From Palsa-744 sp036498265 (GTDB lineage: Bacteria > Actinomycetota > Thermoleophilia > Solirubrobacterales > Solirubrobacteraceae), in the NCBI GenBank assembly GCA_036498265.1, contig DASYFT010000005.1:1-64000 (forward strand): DNA of 64,000 nt. Direction: 5' to 3'. A program made the translations under genes and the position numbers. Of the stretch, positions 41,886 through 49,924 are shown piece by piece. The notes below the pieces were generated by a model that had not been told where the DNA came from, did not search any database, and saw only the letters and a list, made by a program, of their open reading frames with translations. Every line of letters begins with the position of its first letter. The first letter of the stretch is position 1.

Positions 41886-42740
41886 CTATCCCAATCCCAC
41901 GGCGTTCAGGGCTTCTGCGCGGTCAGAGTAGATCTCCCACCGCGCGATCCTCCCGTCGCGGAACGTGTACACACCGGCAGTCGCGTTCGTGACCACCTCC
42001 GTGCTGCCCTCGAGGCGCCCGAAGTTGTTGACCAGCAGAAGAATCCGATCGCCGCAGTCGATCGCCTGCTCGATTTCGACGTGATAGGACGCCCACGGAG
42101 CGAGCCAGTCCAGCCATGCACTTCGCAGGCCGTCCAGGCCGATGTACGTACGTCCTCCCGGCAGGCCCGGGCGAACGCTCTCGCAGTCGGGGTGGAAGGC
42201 GGCGGCGGCAGTGTCCGTCAGTGCCGCCCAGTTCTCGTCGTCGCGGTACATGTGCACGAGATCGGCGTCCTCGCTGGGGGCCAAGGACATCAGAAGTTTC
42301 ATGTTCGCCCGGGCCATCGCCGTCTGGCTTTCCTCGGCGAGCCGTTCGGCGACTCGGCGGACCTCGCCGATGTCGCTGCCGGCGACGACGCGGACCACCA
42401 GTCGCCGCTCCAGAACCAGGGCCCACGCGAAACGACCCTCCACTGCACCGGCCCCGCCGGCCAGCCGACCCTTGTGGCGGATCACGGCGAAGACGACCCC
42501 GCCGCCCATGTCGCGGATCTCCTCCGGCTCGGTGTCGAAGGACTCATAGCCGGCGGCGAAGTCCTCGAGGAAGCCGCGAACGGCGGTCACACCCTCGAAC
42601 ACGCCAAGTCCGTCCAGGGACTCCCACACGACATCGCCCGCGAACAGTCCCGTGGCGGTGTAGATATCTCCACGCCGGGAGGCATCGATGGCCTGCCGCG
42701 TGAGCTCAACCAGATCGGACGCCGCGGACTCTTCGGGCAT
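41886..42740 (-). CDS. Fused double SnoaL/NTF2-like protein (pair 3)
   Basis: A 284-aa protein with two SnoaL-like domains. The first (1-~138) starts MPEESAASDLVELTRQAIDASRRGD and ends EVRRVAERLAEES. The second (~142-284) starts at MARANMKLLMSLAPSEDADLVH and ends FRDGRIARWEIYSDRAEALNAVGLG. They correspond to the separate N-type and C-type genes of pair 1. At the joint the codons are ACG-GCG-ATG (42323-42315), where pairs 1 and 2 have TAG-GCG-ATG, so the fusion differs only by loss of the stop. Function unknown; the two domains may make the dimer that NTF2 folds usually form. Confidence 0.85.
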   Translation of the reverse strand: MPEESAASDLVELTRQAIDASRRGDIYTATGLFAGDVVWESLDGLGVFEGVTAVRGFLEDFAAGYESFDTEPEEIRDMGGGVVFAVIRHKGRLAGGAGAVEGRFAWALVLERRLVVRVVAGSDIGEVRRVAERLAEESQTAMARANMKLLMSLAPSEDADLVHMYRDDENWAALTDTAAAAFHPDCESVRPGLPGGRTYIGLDGLRSAWLDWLAPWASYHVEIEQAIDCGDRILLLVNNFGRLEGSTEVVTNATAGVYTFRDGRIARWEIYSDRAEALNAVGLG

Positions 42741-42751
42741 GCTCCGACGAG

Positions 42752-43339
42752 CTACGGCTGTGGGCGGTAGCGAAGGCCGTCCAGCGCGATCCGCACGATG
42801 TGGCTCAGCTGTCCGGGCTCGATGCCGGGAATCCGGGTGATGCCGCCCAGCATCTGCAGGACGTCCGAGAACTCAACGTCCGACCGGACGACGCCTGCGT
42901 CCTGGGCTCGTTTGAGCAGTGGTTCGCCGGTGGCGTAGACCGTACCCCGACAGACCTGGAAGAGGGCAGCGTCCTCGCCCAGGTAGTTCAGTAGTTCCTG
43001 GGCTAGCGCCCGCTTGGTCGCCAGGTAGCCGATCAGCCCCTCGCACCAGTCGCTGAGCGCCGTCCACGGATCATCGTCCAGATCTGCTGCGGAGCCGCAG
43101 ACGTCCTGGACCTCCTGCACGTAGAGGGTCTCCAGGAGCACCTGCCTGCTCGGGAAGTGCCGGTAGAGCGTGCCGATTCCGACGCCCGCACGCCGAGCGA
43201 TCTCCTCGAGCGATGTCGAGTCTCCGCCTTCGGCGAACGCAGCGCGGGCCGCCATGAGGATCCGCTGGTGGTTGCGCCTGGCGTCGGCCCGCTTCGGGCC
43301 GATATCCCCTGTTTGTATGGATGCTGCGTTCGTGCTCAT
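42752..43339 (-). CDS. TetR-family repressor
   Basis: A 195-aa regulator. The helix-turn-helix lies at about 22-65: RILMAARAAFAEGGDSTSLEEIARRAGVGIGTLYRHFPSRQVLLETLY. The C-terminal ligand domain (SDWCEGLIGYLATKRALAQELLNYLGEDAALFQVCRGTVYATGEPLLKRAQ) is of the TetR_C type often linked to efflux. ATG at 43339 is the start; longer readings enter the divergent MFS gene. It faces the MFS transporter across a region with three GGAGGNNNCCTCC palindromes, so it most likely represses the transporter operon and itself. Confidence 0.9.
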   Translation of the reverse strand: MSTNAASIQTGDIGPKRADARRNHQRILMAARAAFAEGGDSTSLEEIARRAGVGIGTLYRHFPSRQVLLETLYVQEVQDVCGSAADLDDDPWTALSDWCEGLIGYLATKRALAQELLNYLGEDAALFQVCRGTVYATGEPLLKRAQDAGVVRSDVEFSDVLQMLGGITRIPGIEPGQLSHIVRIALDGLRYRPQP

Positions 43340-43353
43340 GACCGACCCTCCCC

Positions 43354-43382
43354 TTGACGAACGGAGGCACCCTCCGTATAGT
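43354..43382 (+). promoter_or_regulatory. Promoter of the MFS-USP operon
   Basis: TTGACG (43354-43359), a 17-nt spacer and TATAGT (43377-43382): a near-consensus housekeeping promoter. The palindrome ACGGAGG-CAC-CCTCCGT fills the spacer. The 5' leader to ATG 43517 is about 128 nt. Confidence 0.7.
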
Positions 43383-43421
43383 TTCTGGAGGGGCCCTCCG
43401 AATAGTCCGGAGGTGGCCTCC
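43361..43421. promoter_or_regulatory. Three TetR-type operators
   Basis: Three copies of GGAGGNNNCCTCC lie at 43363-43375, 43387-43399 and 43409-43421, centres 24 and 22 bp apart (about two helical turns), so dimers would line up on one DNA face. Flanks repeat too: CCTCCGTATAGT and CCTCCGAATAGT follow operators 1 and 2. Confidence 0.7.
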
Positions 43422-43516
43422 ACTTTAGACGTGATCCGAGACATTGACAAGCCCGCGGGTGTGACGCGACGTGGGACGAGATGGACCGGACGAGCTCCAG
43501 GAAGGGAGATTCCCTG

Positions 43517-45001
43517 ATGCGACAGGGTTTGTTGGCCGGGCGCTATCCCGCCGCGGCCGCGATGGTGATATTCGCCCTGGTTCCCTACCTCGGGCTGTCG
43601 GCGGCTCTGCAGCCGCTCAGCCCGATCATCGGTGGGCAGCTGCACATGAGCGCCCAGACGATGACCCTGGGGCTCGGCATCGCCAACGCCGGCTATGCCG
43701 TGGGGACGATCCTGGCGGTGCAGTTCGCCCAGCTCTTCCCGCAGCGCCGGATGATGGTTCTGTACGCGGTGCTGCTTGTGATCGGGTCGGTCCTCGCAGC
43801 GGCGGCACAGGGTCCCGTGATGTTCATCACGGGTCACGTTCTCCAGGGCCTCTGCACGAGCCTGCTGCTGATCGCCGCCGTTCCGCCCCTCGCACTCGGA
43901 TTCGGGTTGGAGAGGTTCCGCTCGACGGCGATCATCATGAACGTCTGCATCTTCGGGGCCGTCGCGCTCGGGCCGGTTGTCGGTGGCATCCAGGCGAGCG
44001 CCCACGCTTGGCGTCCGCTGTTCTGGGCCGTCGCCGGGATCGCGGGCGTCGCGCTGCTGCTGTCGGTGTTGACCTTCGAGGACGCCCCGCCCGCCGACCG
44101 GGACGCTCCGCGGGCGCCGCTGGCGATCGGGCTCGCCGCTTCGGGATGCGTGGCCGCGTTCTATGGCGCCTCGGAGCTCCTCACCCACCGTTTCCTCGGC
44201 CCCCAGACTCTCCTGCCGCTCCTCGGCGGCCTAGCGCTGATCGTCATCCTCGTGGTCAACCAGTACCGAAGCCCCCGCCCGCTCCTCACGATCCGGACCA
44301 TGCTCACGAGCACCGTGCCGGTGGCCGGCATCGTGGTCGCACTGTCCGCCGCCGCCGCGTCGGTCTCGGCAACCGTCCTGACCGCCGGTGAGCTTGCTCC
44401 CCATTACGCCCCGTTGCACCTCGGGCTGCTCTATCTGCCGGAGCTGGGCGGTGCCCTCCTGACAGCGGTAGTGCTGGGGGCCGTTCTCAAAACGCGCGCG
44501 CTGCACTATCTGCCGTTGGTGGGGATGGCGTTCCTTGCGGCCGGAATCGCCGTGTTCCGTATCCAGGTGCCGCCGAGCGAAGCGCTCACCCTGGTTGGCT
44601 CGGGGCTCACCGGGATCGGTCTCGGGGCCGCCGTCGCCCCGGCGCTGTTCGTCGCCGGCTTCTCGCTCGCAGCTTCGAGCCTGCAGCGCGTGTTCGCCAT
44701 CGTCGAGCTGTTCCGGGCGGTCGCCGCATTCATGATCGCCCCGGTGTTCGTGCACTTCGCCGCCACCGTCGGAGGCAACTCGACGGCCGGCACGGGGACC
44801 GCACTATGGATCGGCTTCGGCCTCGCCGTCGCCGGCGCCCTCACCGCTGTCGGCCTCTACGCGCTCGGCGGCGCCCGGCCGCAGACGCCCAACCTCGAGC
44901 GCTTCATGGACGGTGAAGGCCCGGCGTGGTACTCCCCGCCGCTGCTCGCCCGGGCCCGCAGCCGCGCTCGCGGCCGGGCGCTCGCAGAGGAGGCAACATG
45001 A
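43517..45001 (+). CDS. MFS transporter
   Basis: A 494-aa membrane protein with about 12-14 helices. Helix 1 begins YPAAAAMVIFALVPYLGLSAALQPLSP; the A-motif loop is degenerate (FAQLFPQRRMMVLYAVLL), and a motif-C-like GAVALGPVVGGIQASAHAWRPLFWAVAGIAG segment places it with drug/H+ antiporters (DHA2-like). It probably exports a toxic small molecule sensed by the TetR regulator (inferred). ATG at 43517 follows AGGAAGGGAG; an ATG at 43481 is less likely. Its stop overlaps the USP start (ATGA, 44998-45001). Confidence 0.87.
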   Translation: MRQGLLAGRYPAAAAMVIFALVPYLGLSAALQPLSPIIGGQLHMSAQTMTLGLGIANAGYAVGTILAVQFAQLFPQRRMMVLYAVLLVIGSVLAAAAQGPVMFITGHVLQGLCTSLLLIAAVPPLALGFGLERFRSTAIIMNVCIFGAVALGPVVGGIQASAHAWRPLFWAVAGIAGVALLLSVLTFEDAPPADRDAPRAPLAIGLAASGCVAAFYGASELLTHRFLGPQTLLPLLGGLALIVILVVNQYRSPRPLLTIRTMLTSTVPVAGIVVALSAAAASVSATVLTAGELAPHYAPLHLGLLYLPELGGALLTAVVLGAVLKTRALHYLPLVGMAFLAAGIAVFRIQVPPSEALTLVGSGLTGIGLGAAVAPALFVAGFSLAASSLQRVFAIVELFRAVAAFMIAPVFVHFAATVGGNSTAGTGTALWIGFGLAVAGALTAVGLYALGGARPQTPNLERFMDGEGPAWYSPPLLARARSRARGRALAEEAT

Positions 45002-45483
45002 GCACAACACAGGACCCCGAGAGCCCGCGCGGCGGGAACGAGCCGCAGGGGCCCGTCGTGTTCGCCTACGACGGCTCCGAACTGGCCAAGCTTGCGATCG
45101 CGGACGCCGGCATGCAACTCGCGCCAGAACGTGAGGCGCTGGTCCTCACCGTCTGGCAACCGTTCAACGTCGGCTTCGTGCCGCCCGTGGCGCTGCCGAT
45201 CAACGCCGCGGAGACGGCCGAGGTCAGGAGCGCCGCGCAGCAGACCGCGGCCGAGGGAGTCTCGCTGGCCAGCGCGGCCGGCTTCGAGTCCCGTGGTCTG
45301 GCGATCGAGGCCACCCCCACCTGGAAGGCCATCGTCGACGCCGCTGACGAGCACGACGCAAGCCTGATCGTGCTGGGCTCACACGGGCGTACCGGACTTG
45401 CCGGTGTCCTGATCGGAAGCGTCGCGGAGGCGGTCGCGGCGCACTCGCGCCGCTCGGTGCTGATCACCCACCGCTCCGACTGA
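44998..45483 (+). CDS. Universal stress protein (UspA family)
   Basis: A 161-aa single-domain Usp. The fold starts PVVFAYDGSELAKLAIADAG and the ATP-binding end is LIVLGSHGRTGLAGVLIGSVAEAVAAHSRRSVLIT, matching G-x2-G-x9-G-(S/T). It is translationally coupled to the MFS gene (ATGA), so the transporter and the stress protein respond together to whatever releases the TetR repressor. Its role is probably nucleotide-dependent signalling. Confidence 0.9.
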   Translation: MSTTQDPESPRGGNEPQGPVVFAYDGSELAKLAIADAGMQLAPEREALVLTVWQPFNVGFVPPVALPINAAETAEVRSAAQQTAAEGVSLASAAGFESRGLAIEATPTWKAIVDAADEHDASLIVLGSHGRTGLAGVLIGSVAEAVAAHSRRSVLITHRSD

Positions 45484-45636
45484 CGCACCGACACCCGCCA
45501 GGCCAGGCGCCATCGGTTTACTCCGGCCGCGGGCCGATCCAGCGATGGCTGCTCCGGTGGATCACGCCGGCTGCCCGTTCGTCCACTCGGCAGGCGCCGA
45601 CCGAGGCTGCCTCGCGCAGGCGCCGATTCTTGGATT

Positions 45637-47304
45637 GTGGGTGTCTCCGGCCGGACCCGTGCGAAGGGTGACGTCGCGATCTGCGAGGGGGTGCCCGCGG
45701 CGATCGCCGTGCTGAGCGAGGCCGGATCGGTCGAGCTTGCGACCAGGGCGTTCGTGGACCGGTTCGAGATGCAAGACGATGCGCTGGCTTCGTGTCCACA
45801 CGAGGTGGAGCTGATCGCCTCGGGGCAGATGGACGGCGCCACGGTTGTGCTCGACGGCCTCGAGGCGGACGTCGTTGCAGCGATCGACAGAGATCGCCGG
45901 CGCGCTGTCGTGCTCACGATCGCCACCCCGAGCGACTCCGCGGAGGTCGAGCCGGGGAGCCCGCTGTTCGAGGAGCCGCTGGACGAGAGCCCCGCGATCG
46001 TCTGGCTGAAGGACCTGGACGGCCGCTACCTGCTCGTGAACCGCCGCTACGTCGACCAGCTCGGCACCGATTCCGAGCACGTGGTCGGCCGGACCGATGC
46101 AGAGCTCACCGCCGCTGGGTCGATCGAAGGACTGCGACTGGAGGAAACGGACGCCGGGCCGGAGCCCCTGGAGCTGGAGTACACGATCGGGGCGTTCGAA
46201 GAGCGGCCGTCGTTCGCCGCACTGCGCTTCGCGCTGCGTGACAGCGACGGGCAGCCGACCGCCATCTGCGGTGTGGCGGCACCGCAGGCAGAGGCCTCGC
46301 TGGCACGTTCGGAGTGCGAGCGGCTGATGAGGATCGATCGCTGGAGGCGGCTCGACGCGTTCGCGATTCGCCGGGAGCTCTTGGACGACTGGGGTCTCAC
46401 CCTCGTCGACGCCGGCTCGGGTCCGCCTCTGGACCGTGACGAGCGAGTCGCGGCCGTGCTGCTCGAGAGAGACGAAGCCCTCGCCACTGTGGCGCAGCTC
46501 GAGGAGGAGCTCTCGAACGAGCGCCGACAGGAGGGCAGCCTGCGAGCCGAGTCCGAGCGCGCTTCGCTGCGTGCCGACGCCCTGGATGACGCCATCGCGT
46601 CCGAGCGGGCGCGATCCGAGGAGCTGCAGCAGTCACTCGTCCGCGCTGAGGGCCGCCTGGGAGAGCTGGAGGCAGAGTTGACAACCGTCAGAGCGGAGCT
46701 CGAGGAGCACAGGATGCACGCGGAGGCGCTCGAGCTCGGCGAGTCCCAGCCAGAGAGCGACGGGCTCAAGTGGGGCACAGGCGCCCAGCGTGCCCTGTCG
46801 GCGGCGCTGATGGGAATCACCGAGTGGCGATCTGTGCTCGAGCATGTCGTCACGACGCTCGGCTCGGAGGGGGGCTGGGATGCGACCGTCGCGTGGTGCC
46901 CCGACGGCGCGGGGGGGTCGATGAGGTGCGGCGCGATGTGGACGCGCGACCCCGCGGGCCTCGCTTCGCTCGAGACCCGGACGTGGCAGTACCGCCAGGA
47001 TGCCTCGACTGCCGAGTTCGGCCGTGCTCGCAACCGCATGGCGACGACGTGCCTGCTCGAGTTGCAGTCGGCCGAGGATCCACTGCTGAGGGCAGCCGCG
47101 GCGGCCGGCATGGGGTCGGCGCTGCTCGTGCCGATCAGCGACGGCGGCGAGACGATCGCGATGCTGGCGCTGCTCTCCCGGATGCCGACCGCGCCGGACG
47201 CCGAGCTGATGGTCTCCCTGGAAGCGATCGGTCTGCAGCTCGGCGCGGTCGCCCAGCTTCTCAAGCTCGCGGACGTGCCGCGCTGGCGGATGGCGAGTAT
47301 CTGA
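45637..47304 (+). CDS. PAS - coiled coil - GAF-like sensor protein without output domain
   Basis: A 555-aa cytoplasmic protein. A first diverged PAS-like segment (~15-95) is followed by a clear PAS domain (~108-215: ESPAIVWLKDLDGRYLLVNRRYVDQLGTDSEHVVGRTDAEL). A long coiled coil follows (~275-370, LLERDEALATVAQLEEELSNERRQ and on), then a GAF-like domain (~385-545: ALMGITEWRSVLEHVVTTLG, ALLVPISDGGETIAMLALLSR). No kinase, GGDEF, phosphatase or DNA-binding domain is seen, so it may work as a scaffold or as the sensory half of a partner. GTG at 45637 is used. It lies 153 bp after the USP gene. Confidence 0.72.
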   Translation: MGVSGRTRAKGDVAICEGVPAAIAVLSEAGSVELATRAFVDRFEMQDDALASCPHEVELIASGQMDGATVVLDGLEADVVAAIDRDRRRAVVLTIATPSDSAEVEPGSPLFEEPLDESPAIVWLKDLDGRYLLVNRRYVDQLGTDSEHVVGRTDAELTAAGSIEGLRLEETDAGPEPLELEYTIGAFEERPSFAALRFALRDSDGQPTAICGVAAPQAEASLARSECERLMRIDRWRRLDAFAIRRELLDDWGLTLVDAGSGPPLDRDERVAAVLLERDEALATVAQLEEELSNERRQEGSLRAESERASLRADALDDAIASERARSEELQQSLVRAEGRLGELEAELTTVRAELEEHRMHAEALELGESQPESDGLKWGTGAQRALSAALMGITEWRSVLEHVVTTLGSEGGWDATVAWCPDGAGGSMRCGAMWTRDPAGLASLETRTWQYRQDASTAEFGRARNRMATTCLLELQSAEDPLLRAAAAAGMGSALLVPISDGGETIAMLALLSRMPTAPDAELMVSLEAIGLQLGAVAQLLKLADVPRWRMASI

Positions 47305-47330
47305 GCATCGGCGCGAGCCCATCTACCCGC

Positions 47331-47359
47331 TTGTCACGGCGAGCCGCTAGGCGTAGTGT
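47331..47359 (+). promoter_or_regulatory. Housekeeping-type promoter of the SnoaL gene at 47381
   Basis: TTGTCA (47331-47336), exactly 17 nt, then TAGTGT (47354-47359). The start would be near 47366, leaving a short leader with AAGGGG before ATG 47381. Confidence 0.6.
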
Positions 47360-47380
47360 GTCGCCACAAGGGGTTTTGCG

Positions 47381-47785
47381 ATGTCGCGGGAGAACATCCA
47401 GGTCGTACGACGCGGGCAAGAGGCGCGTTCCGAGGGCAGGATCGTTGAGTGGATGGACACGCTCGACCCTCAGATCGAGTGGGACATCTCCGGCAACCCG
47501 CTTCCCGATTTCCCGATACGAGGACGAGGTCGCGACGCGTTCGTCGGGCACATCACCAAGTACTGGTCGCTGTGGAACGACTACGGGCAGAGCGTGGAGA
47601 GGACGGTCGACGTCGGTGACGAGGTCGTCGTGGTCCTCCACGAGCATGCTCGTATGCGGAACAGCGATGCGCTGGTGGAGCGTGAGGTGGCGACGATCTG
47701 GACGATCCGCGACGGTGTGAGGGTGCGCTTTCGAGCGTTCGAGCACGCCGCCGACGCACTGAAGGCCGTGGGGATCGACGAGTAG
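47381..47785 (+). CDS. SnoaL/NTF2-like protein (outlying copy)
   Basis: A 134-aa SnoaL-like protein: MSRENIQVVRRGQEARSEGRIVEWMDTLDPQIEWDI, FVGHITKYWSLWNDY, VDVGDEVVVVLHEHARMRNSD, VATIWTIRDGVRVRFRAFEHAADALKAVGI. The start and end resemble the C-type SnoaL genes at 40367 and 41886, so it is probably another member of the same expansion, 5 kb away. It has its own promoter at 47331-47359. Confidence 0.8.
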   Translation: MSRENIQVVRRGQEARSEGRIVEWMDTLDPQIEWDISGNPLPDFPIRGRGRDAFVGHITKYWSLWNDYGQSVERTVDVGDEVVVVLHEHARMRNSDALVEREVATIWTIRDGVRVRFRAFEHAADALKAVGIDE

Positions 47786-47851
47786 CGCCCGGCGGCACCA
47801 CTGCGCCCTGAATCGACTTGCAGCCTCGCAGGCGATCGCGCTCGCCGAACG

Positions 47852-48709
47852 TCAGAGCTTCATCGCGCGCGCGACCACGCTGTCCATCGCACGAGTGGGC
47901 AGCAGGCGTGAGAGTGCCAGACGGATCTTGGCGTCGCGGCCCACGACGTAGCGCGTCTTGGGTCGCTTCGCGGTCAGGGCGTGCTCGACGGCCCGCGCTA
48001 CCTCCAGTGGCTGTACGCCCGAGCGTTCGCCCTGATCGATGAACCTCGATATCGCCGCAATGCCGGCGCTGTAGAGGCGCGTGGCCTCGGCCGGCATGCC
48101 CGCAACCGCCTCCTCCGCGCTCGCGCGTCCCTTTCCCCAGATGGGAGTGACGACCGCTCCAGGCTCCACGGCGGCGACCTCGATGCCGAACTGGCGCAGC
48201 TCGACCCGAAGCGCGTCCGTCACGGCCTCAAGCGCGAACTTGGACGCGTTGTAGGGCGCGAGGAACGGGCTGGCAAGCCGGCCGCCGATCGACGTCATGT
48301 TCACGATCCGCCCTCGGGCCCTGCGCAGTGAGGGGAGGGCAGCCTGGGTCATGGCCACCTGCCCGATGAGGTTGACCTCTAGCTGCCGGCGCCATTCCTC
48401 GACTGCCACGAACTCCAGCGGTCCGCCCACCGAGACCCCGGCGTTGTTGACCAATCCCGACAGACCCGCCGGCGCGGCCTCACCGACCGTCTGCATCGCC
48501 GCCGCGATCGACTCGGGTCGGGTGACGTCGAGGATCAGCGGCGTTGTGCCCGCTGACCCGCTGCCACGTATCGAGTCGGCGTCGGCCTCCTTGCGGACGC
48601 CCGCGAAGACCGTGAACCCGAGCCCGTCGAGATGCTCCACGCAAGCCCGTCCTATGCCCGTCGACGCACCGGTGACGAGGACGGCGCCTCGGTTTGCGTC
48701 GATCGGCAC
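47852..48709 (-). CDS. Short-chain dehydrogenase/reductase
   Basis: A 285-aa NAD(P)-dependent oxidoreductase of the classical SDR type. Cofactor motif VLVTGASTGIGRACVEHL, LVNNAGVSVGG (NNAG), catalytic Ser in IVNMTSIGGRLASPF, and YNASKFALEAV (YxxxK). The motif GAVVTPIWGKG follows, as in retinol-dehydrogenase-like SDRs. Arg in VFAGVRKEAD suggests NADP preference. GTG at 48709 begins the protein, 9 nt after a TAGGAT hexamer on the same strand. Substrate unknown. Confidence 0.92.
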   Translation of the reverse strand: MPIDANRGAVLVTGASTGIGRACVEHLDGLGFTVFAGVRKEADADSIRGSGSAGTTPLILDVTRPESIAAAMQTVGEAAPAGLSGLVNNAGVSVGGPLEFVAVEEWRRQLEVNLIGQVAMTQAALPSLRRARGRIVNMTSIGGRLASPFLAPYNASKFALEAVTDALRVELRQFGIEVAAVEPGAVVTPIWGKGRASAEEAVAGMPAEATRLYSAGIAAISRFIDQGERSGVQPLEVARAVEHALTAKRPKTRYVVGRDAKIRLALSRLLPTRAMDSVVARAMKL

Positions 48710-48812
48710 AGCCGCGTGATCCTAACAAGTGAGCGTCAGGGCCATCTCGACGCAGACACCTCGCCACGCACGGCGCGCCGGCGGGGCGGCGCCGAGGGTG
48801 CTCGACCCCGCC

Positions 48813-49619
48813 CTATTCCGTGTAAACCCGGTTCGTCACCGCGCCGAGCCCGTCGACCTCCACGGAAACGGTGTCGCCGCCGCGCAGGAAACGTCCCTTG
48901 GTCGCGCCGACCCCCGCCGGGGTCCCCGTCGCGATGATGTCGCCGGGCAGCAGCGTCATAGTCCGCGACAGCCACGCGATCGTCTCAGCGACACCGAATA
49001 TCATCTCCGCCGTCGTGCCCTCCTGGACGATCTCGCCGTTGATGCGCGTGCGCAGCGGCAGGGCCTGGAGATCGTCGATCTCGTCCATCATCACCAGCGC
49101 CGGTCCGCAGGGGGCGAACGTGTCGATCGCCTTGCCGGCGGTCCACAGCGGGTTCTGCATTTGAAGATCCCGCGCGCTCACATCGTTGAACGGCATCGCG
49201 CCGGCCACGTGCTCCAGCGCCCGGGCGGCGCTGACGCGATGGGCGGTGCGCCCGATCACGACGGCGAGCTCGGCCTCGTAGTCGACATAGTCGGGGTGCG
49301 CCGCGGGCAGGATCAGCGGCTGGCCGTCGCCGAGCAACGAGTTCGCGAACTTCGCGAACCAGAGCGGGTTCTCCGGGATCTCCTGCCCGGCCTCCGCGGC
49401 GTGGTCACGGTAGTTGAGCCCCATGCAGATGATCTTCTGCGGATCGGTCACGGGCGACTGCAGGCGTACGTCCTCGCGCGCGATGCGCTCCCGAGAGGGG
49501 ACGATCTCATCGCCGGCAGCGAGCAACGCGCGGACGGACGGCCCGACCGGCGCGATCTCCTCGCCCACCAGCAGGCCGGCGGCCGGGCCGCTCCCGGCGT
49601 CGTAGGTGACCAGGCGCAT
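48813..49619 (-). CDS. Fumarylacetoacetate hydrolase family protein
   Basis: A 268-aa enzyme of the FAH superfamily (hydrolases, decarboxylases or isomerases of beta-diketo acids). Landmarks: KIICMGLNYRDHAAEAG, LWFAKFANSLLGDGQPL, DYEAELAVVIGRTA (metal-binding E-x-E), FNDVSARDLQ and GDIIATGTPAGVGATKGRFLRGGDTV. The architecture is the bacterial type, with a short variable N-terminal domain. ATG at 49619 follows GGAGGG, with GCGGGATACT just upstream as likely -10. It is not in an obvious aromatic degradation operon. Exact reaction not assigned. Confidence 0.9.
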   Translation of the reverse strand: MRLVTYDAGSGPAAGLLVGEEIAPVGPSVRALLAAGDEIVPSRERIAREDVRLQSPVTDPQKIICMGLNYRDHAAEAGQEIPENPLWFAKFANSLLGDGQPLILPAAHPDYVDYEAELAVVIGRTAHRVSAARALEHVAGAMPFNDVSARDLQMQNPLWTAGKAIDTFAPCGPALVMMDEIDDLQALPLRTRINGEIVQEGTTAEMIFGVAETIAWLSRTMTLLPGDIIATGTPAGVGATKGRFLRGGDTVSVEVDGLGAVTNRVYTE

Positions 49620-49715
49620 CCCTCCGGCAGTATCCCGCTTCCATCAGCCGGCGCAGCCGATCATCGCTCGACCTGACGACACATAGGCGGCGGATTCCGC
49701 ACATTTCAGGTCCTT

Positions 49716-49744
49716 TTAACTCGACATTTACATGGGTGTATACT
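49716..49744 (+). promoter_or_regulatory. Promoter of the LuxR-type regulator
   Basis: TTAACT (49716-49721), 17-nt spacer, TATACT (49739-49744), in a distinctly AT-rich patch. The region 49620-49924 holds no gene; it contains this promoter and the hairpin at 49863. Confidence 0.6.
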
Positions 49745-49862
49745 CATCTACGGTCGTTGCCGACCGGAATCGCTGCGGGGGCTGCGGCCACGACAGGCAT
49801 TCGCCCGCGTCAGCGAGCGCTCGATGGGGGTCACGATGGTTGAGCGCCTCAAGTTCAAGCGT

Positions 49863-49886
49863 GGATCTGCGCCTGCGCGCAGATCC
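49863..49886 (+). promoter_or_regulatory. Perfect 10-bp hairpin in the leader
   Basis: GGATCTGCGC-CTGC-GCGCAGATCC lies ~110 nt downstream of the predicted transcription start and ~40 nt before the regulator's start. It could be an RNA hairpin (attenuator-like) or a protein operator. Confidence 0.5.
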
Positions 49887-49924
49887 GATTGTCCCATCGG
49901 CGTGGAGAGCCGCCGGCACCGCAC

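Noticed and set aside
43340..44188. Minus-strand extension of the TetR gene into the MFS gene.
   Set aside because: It is antisense to a clear MFS transporter and crosses the operator/promoter region.
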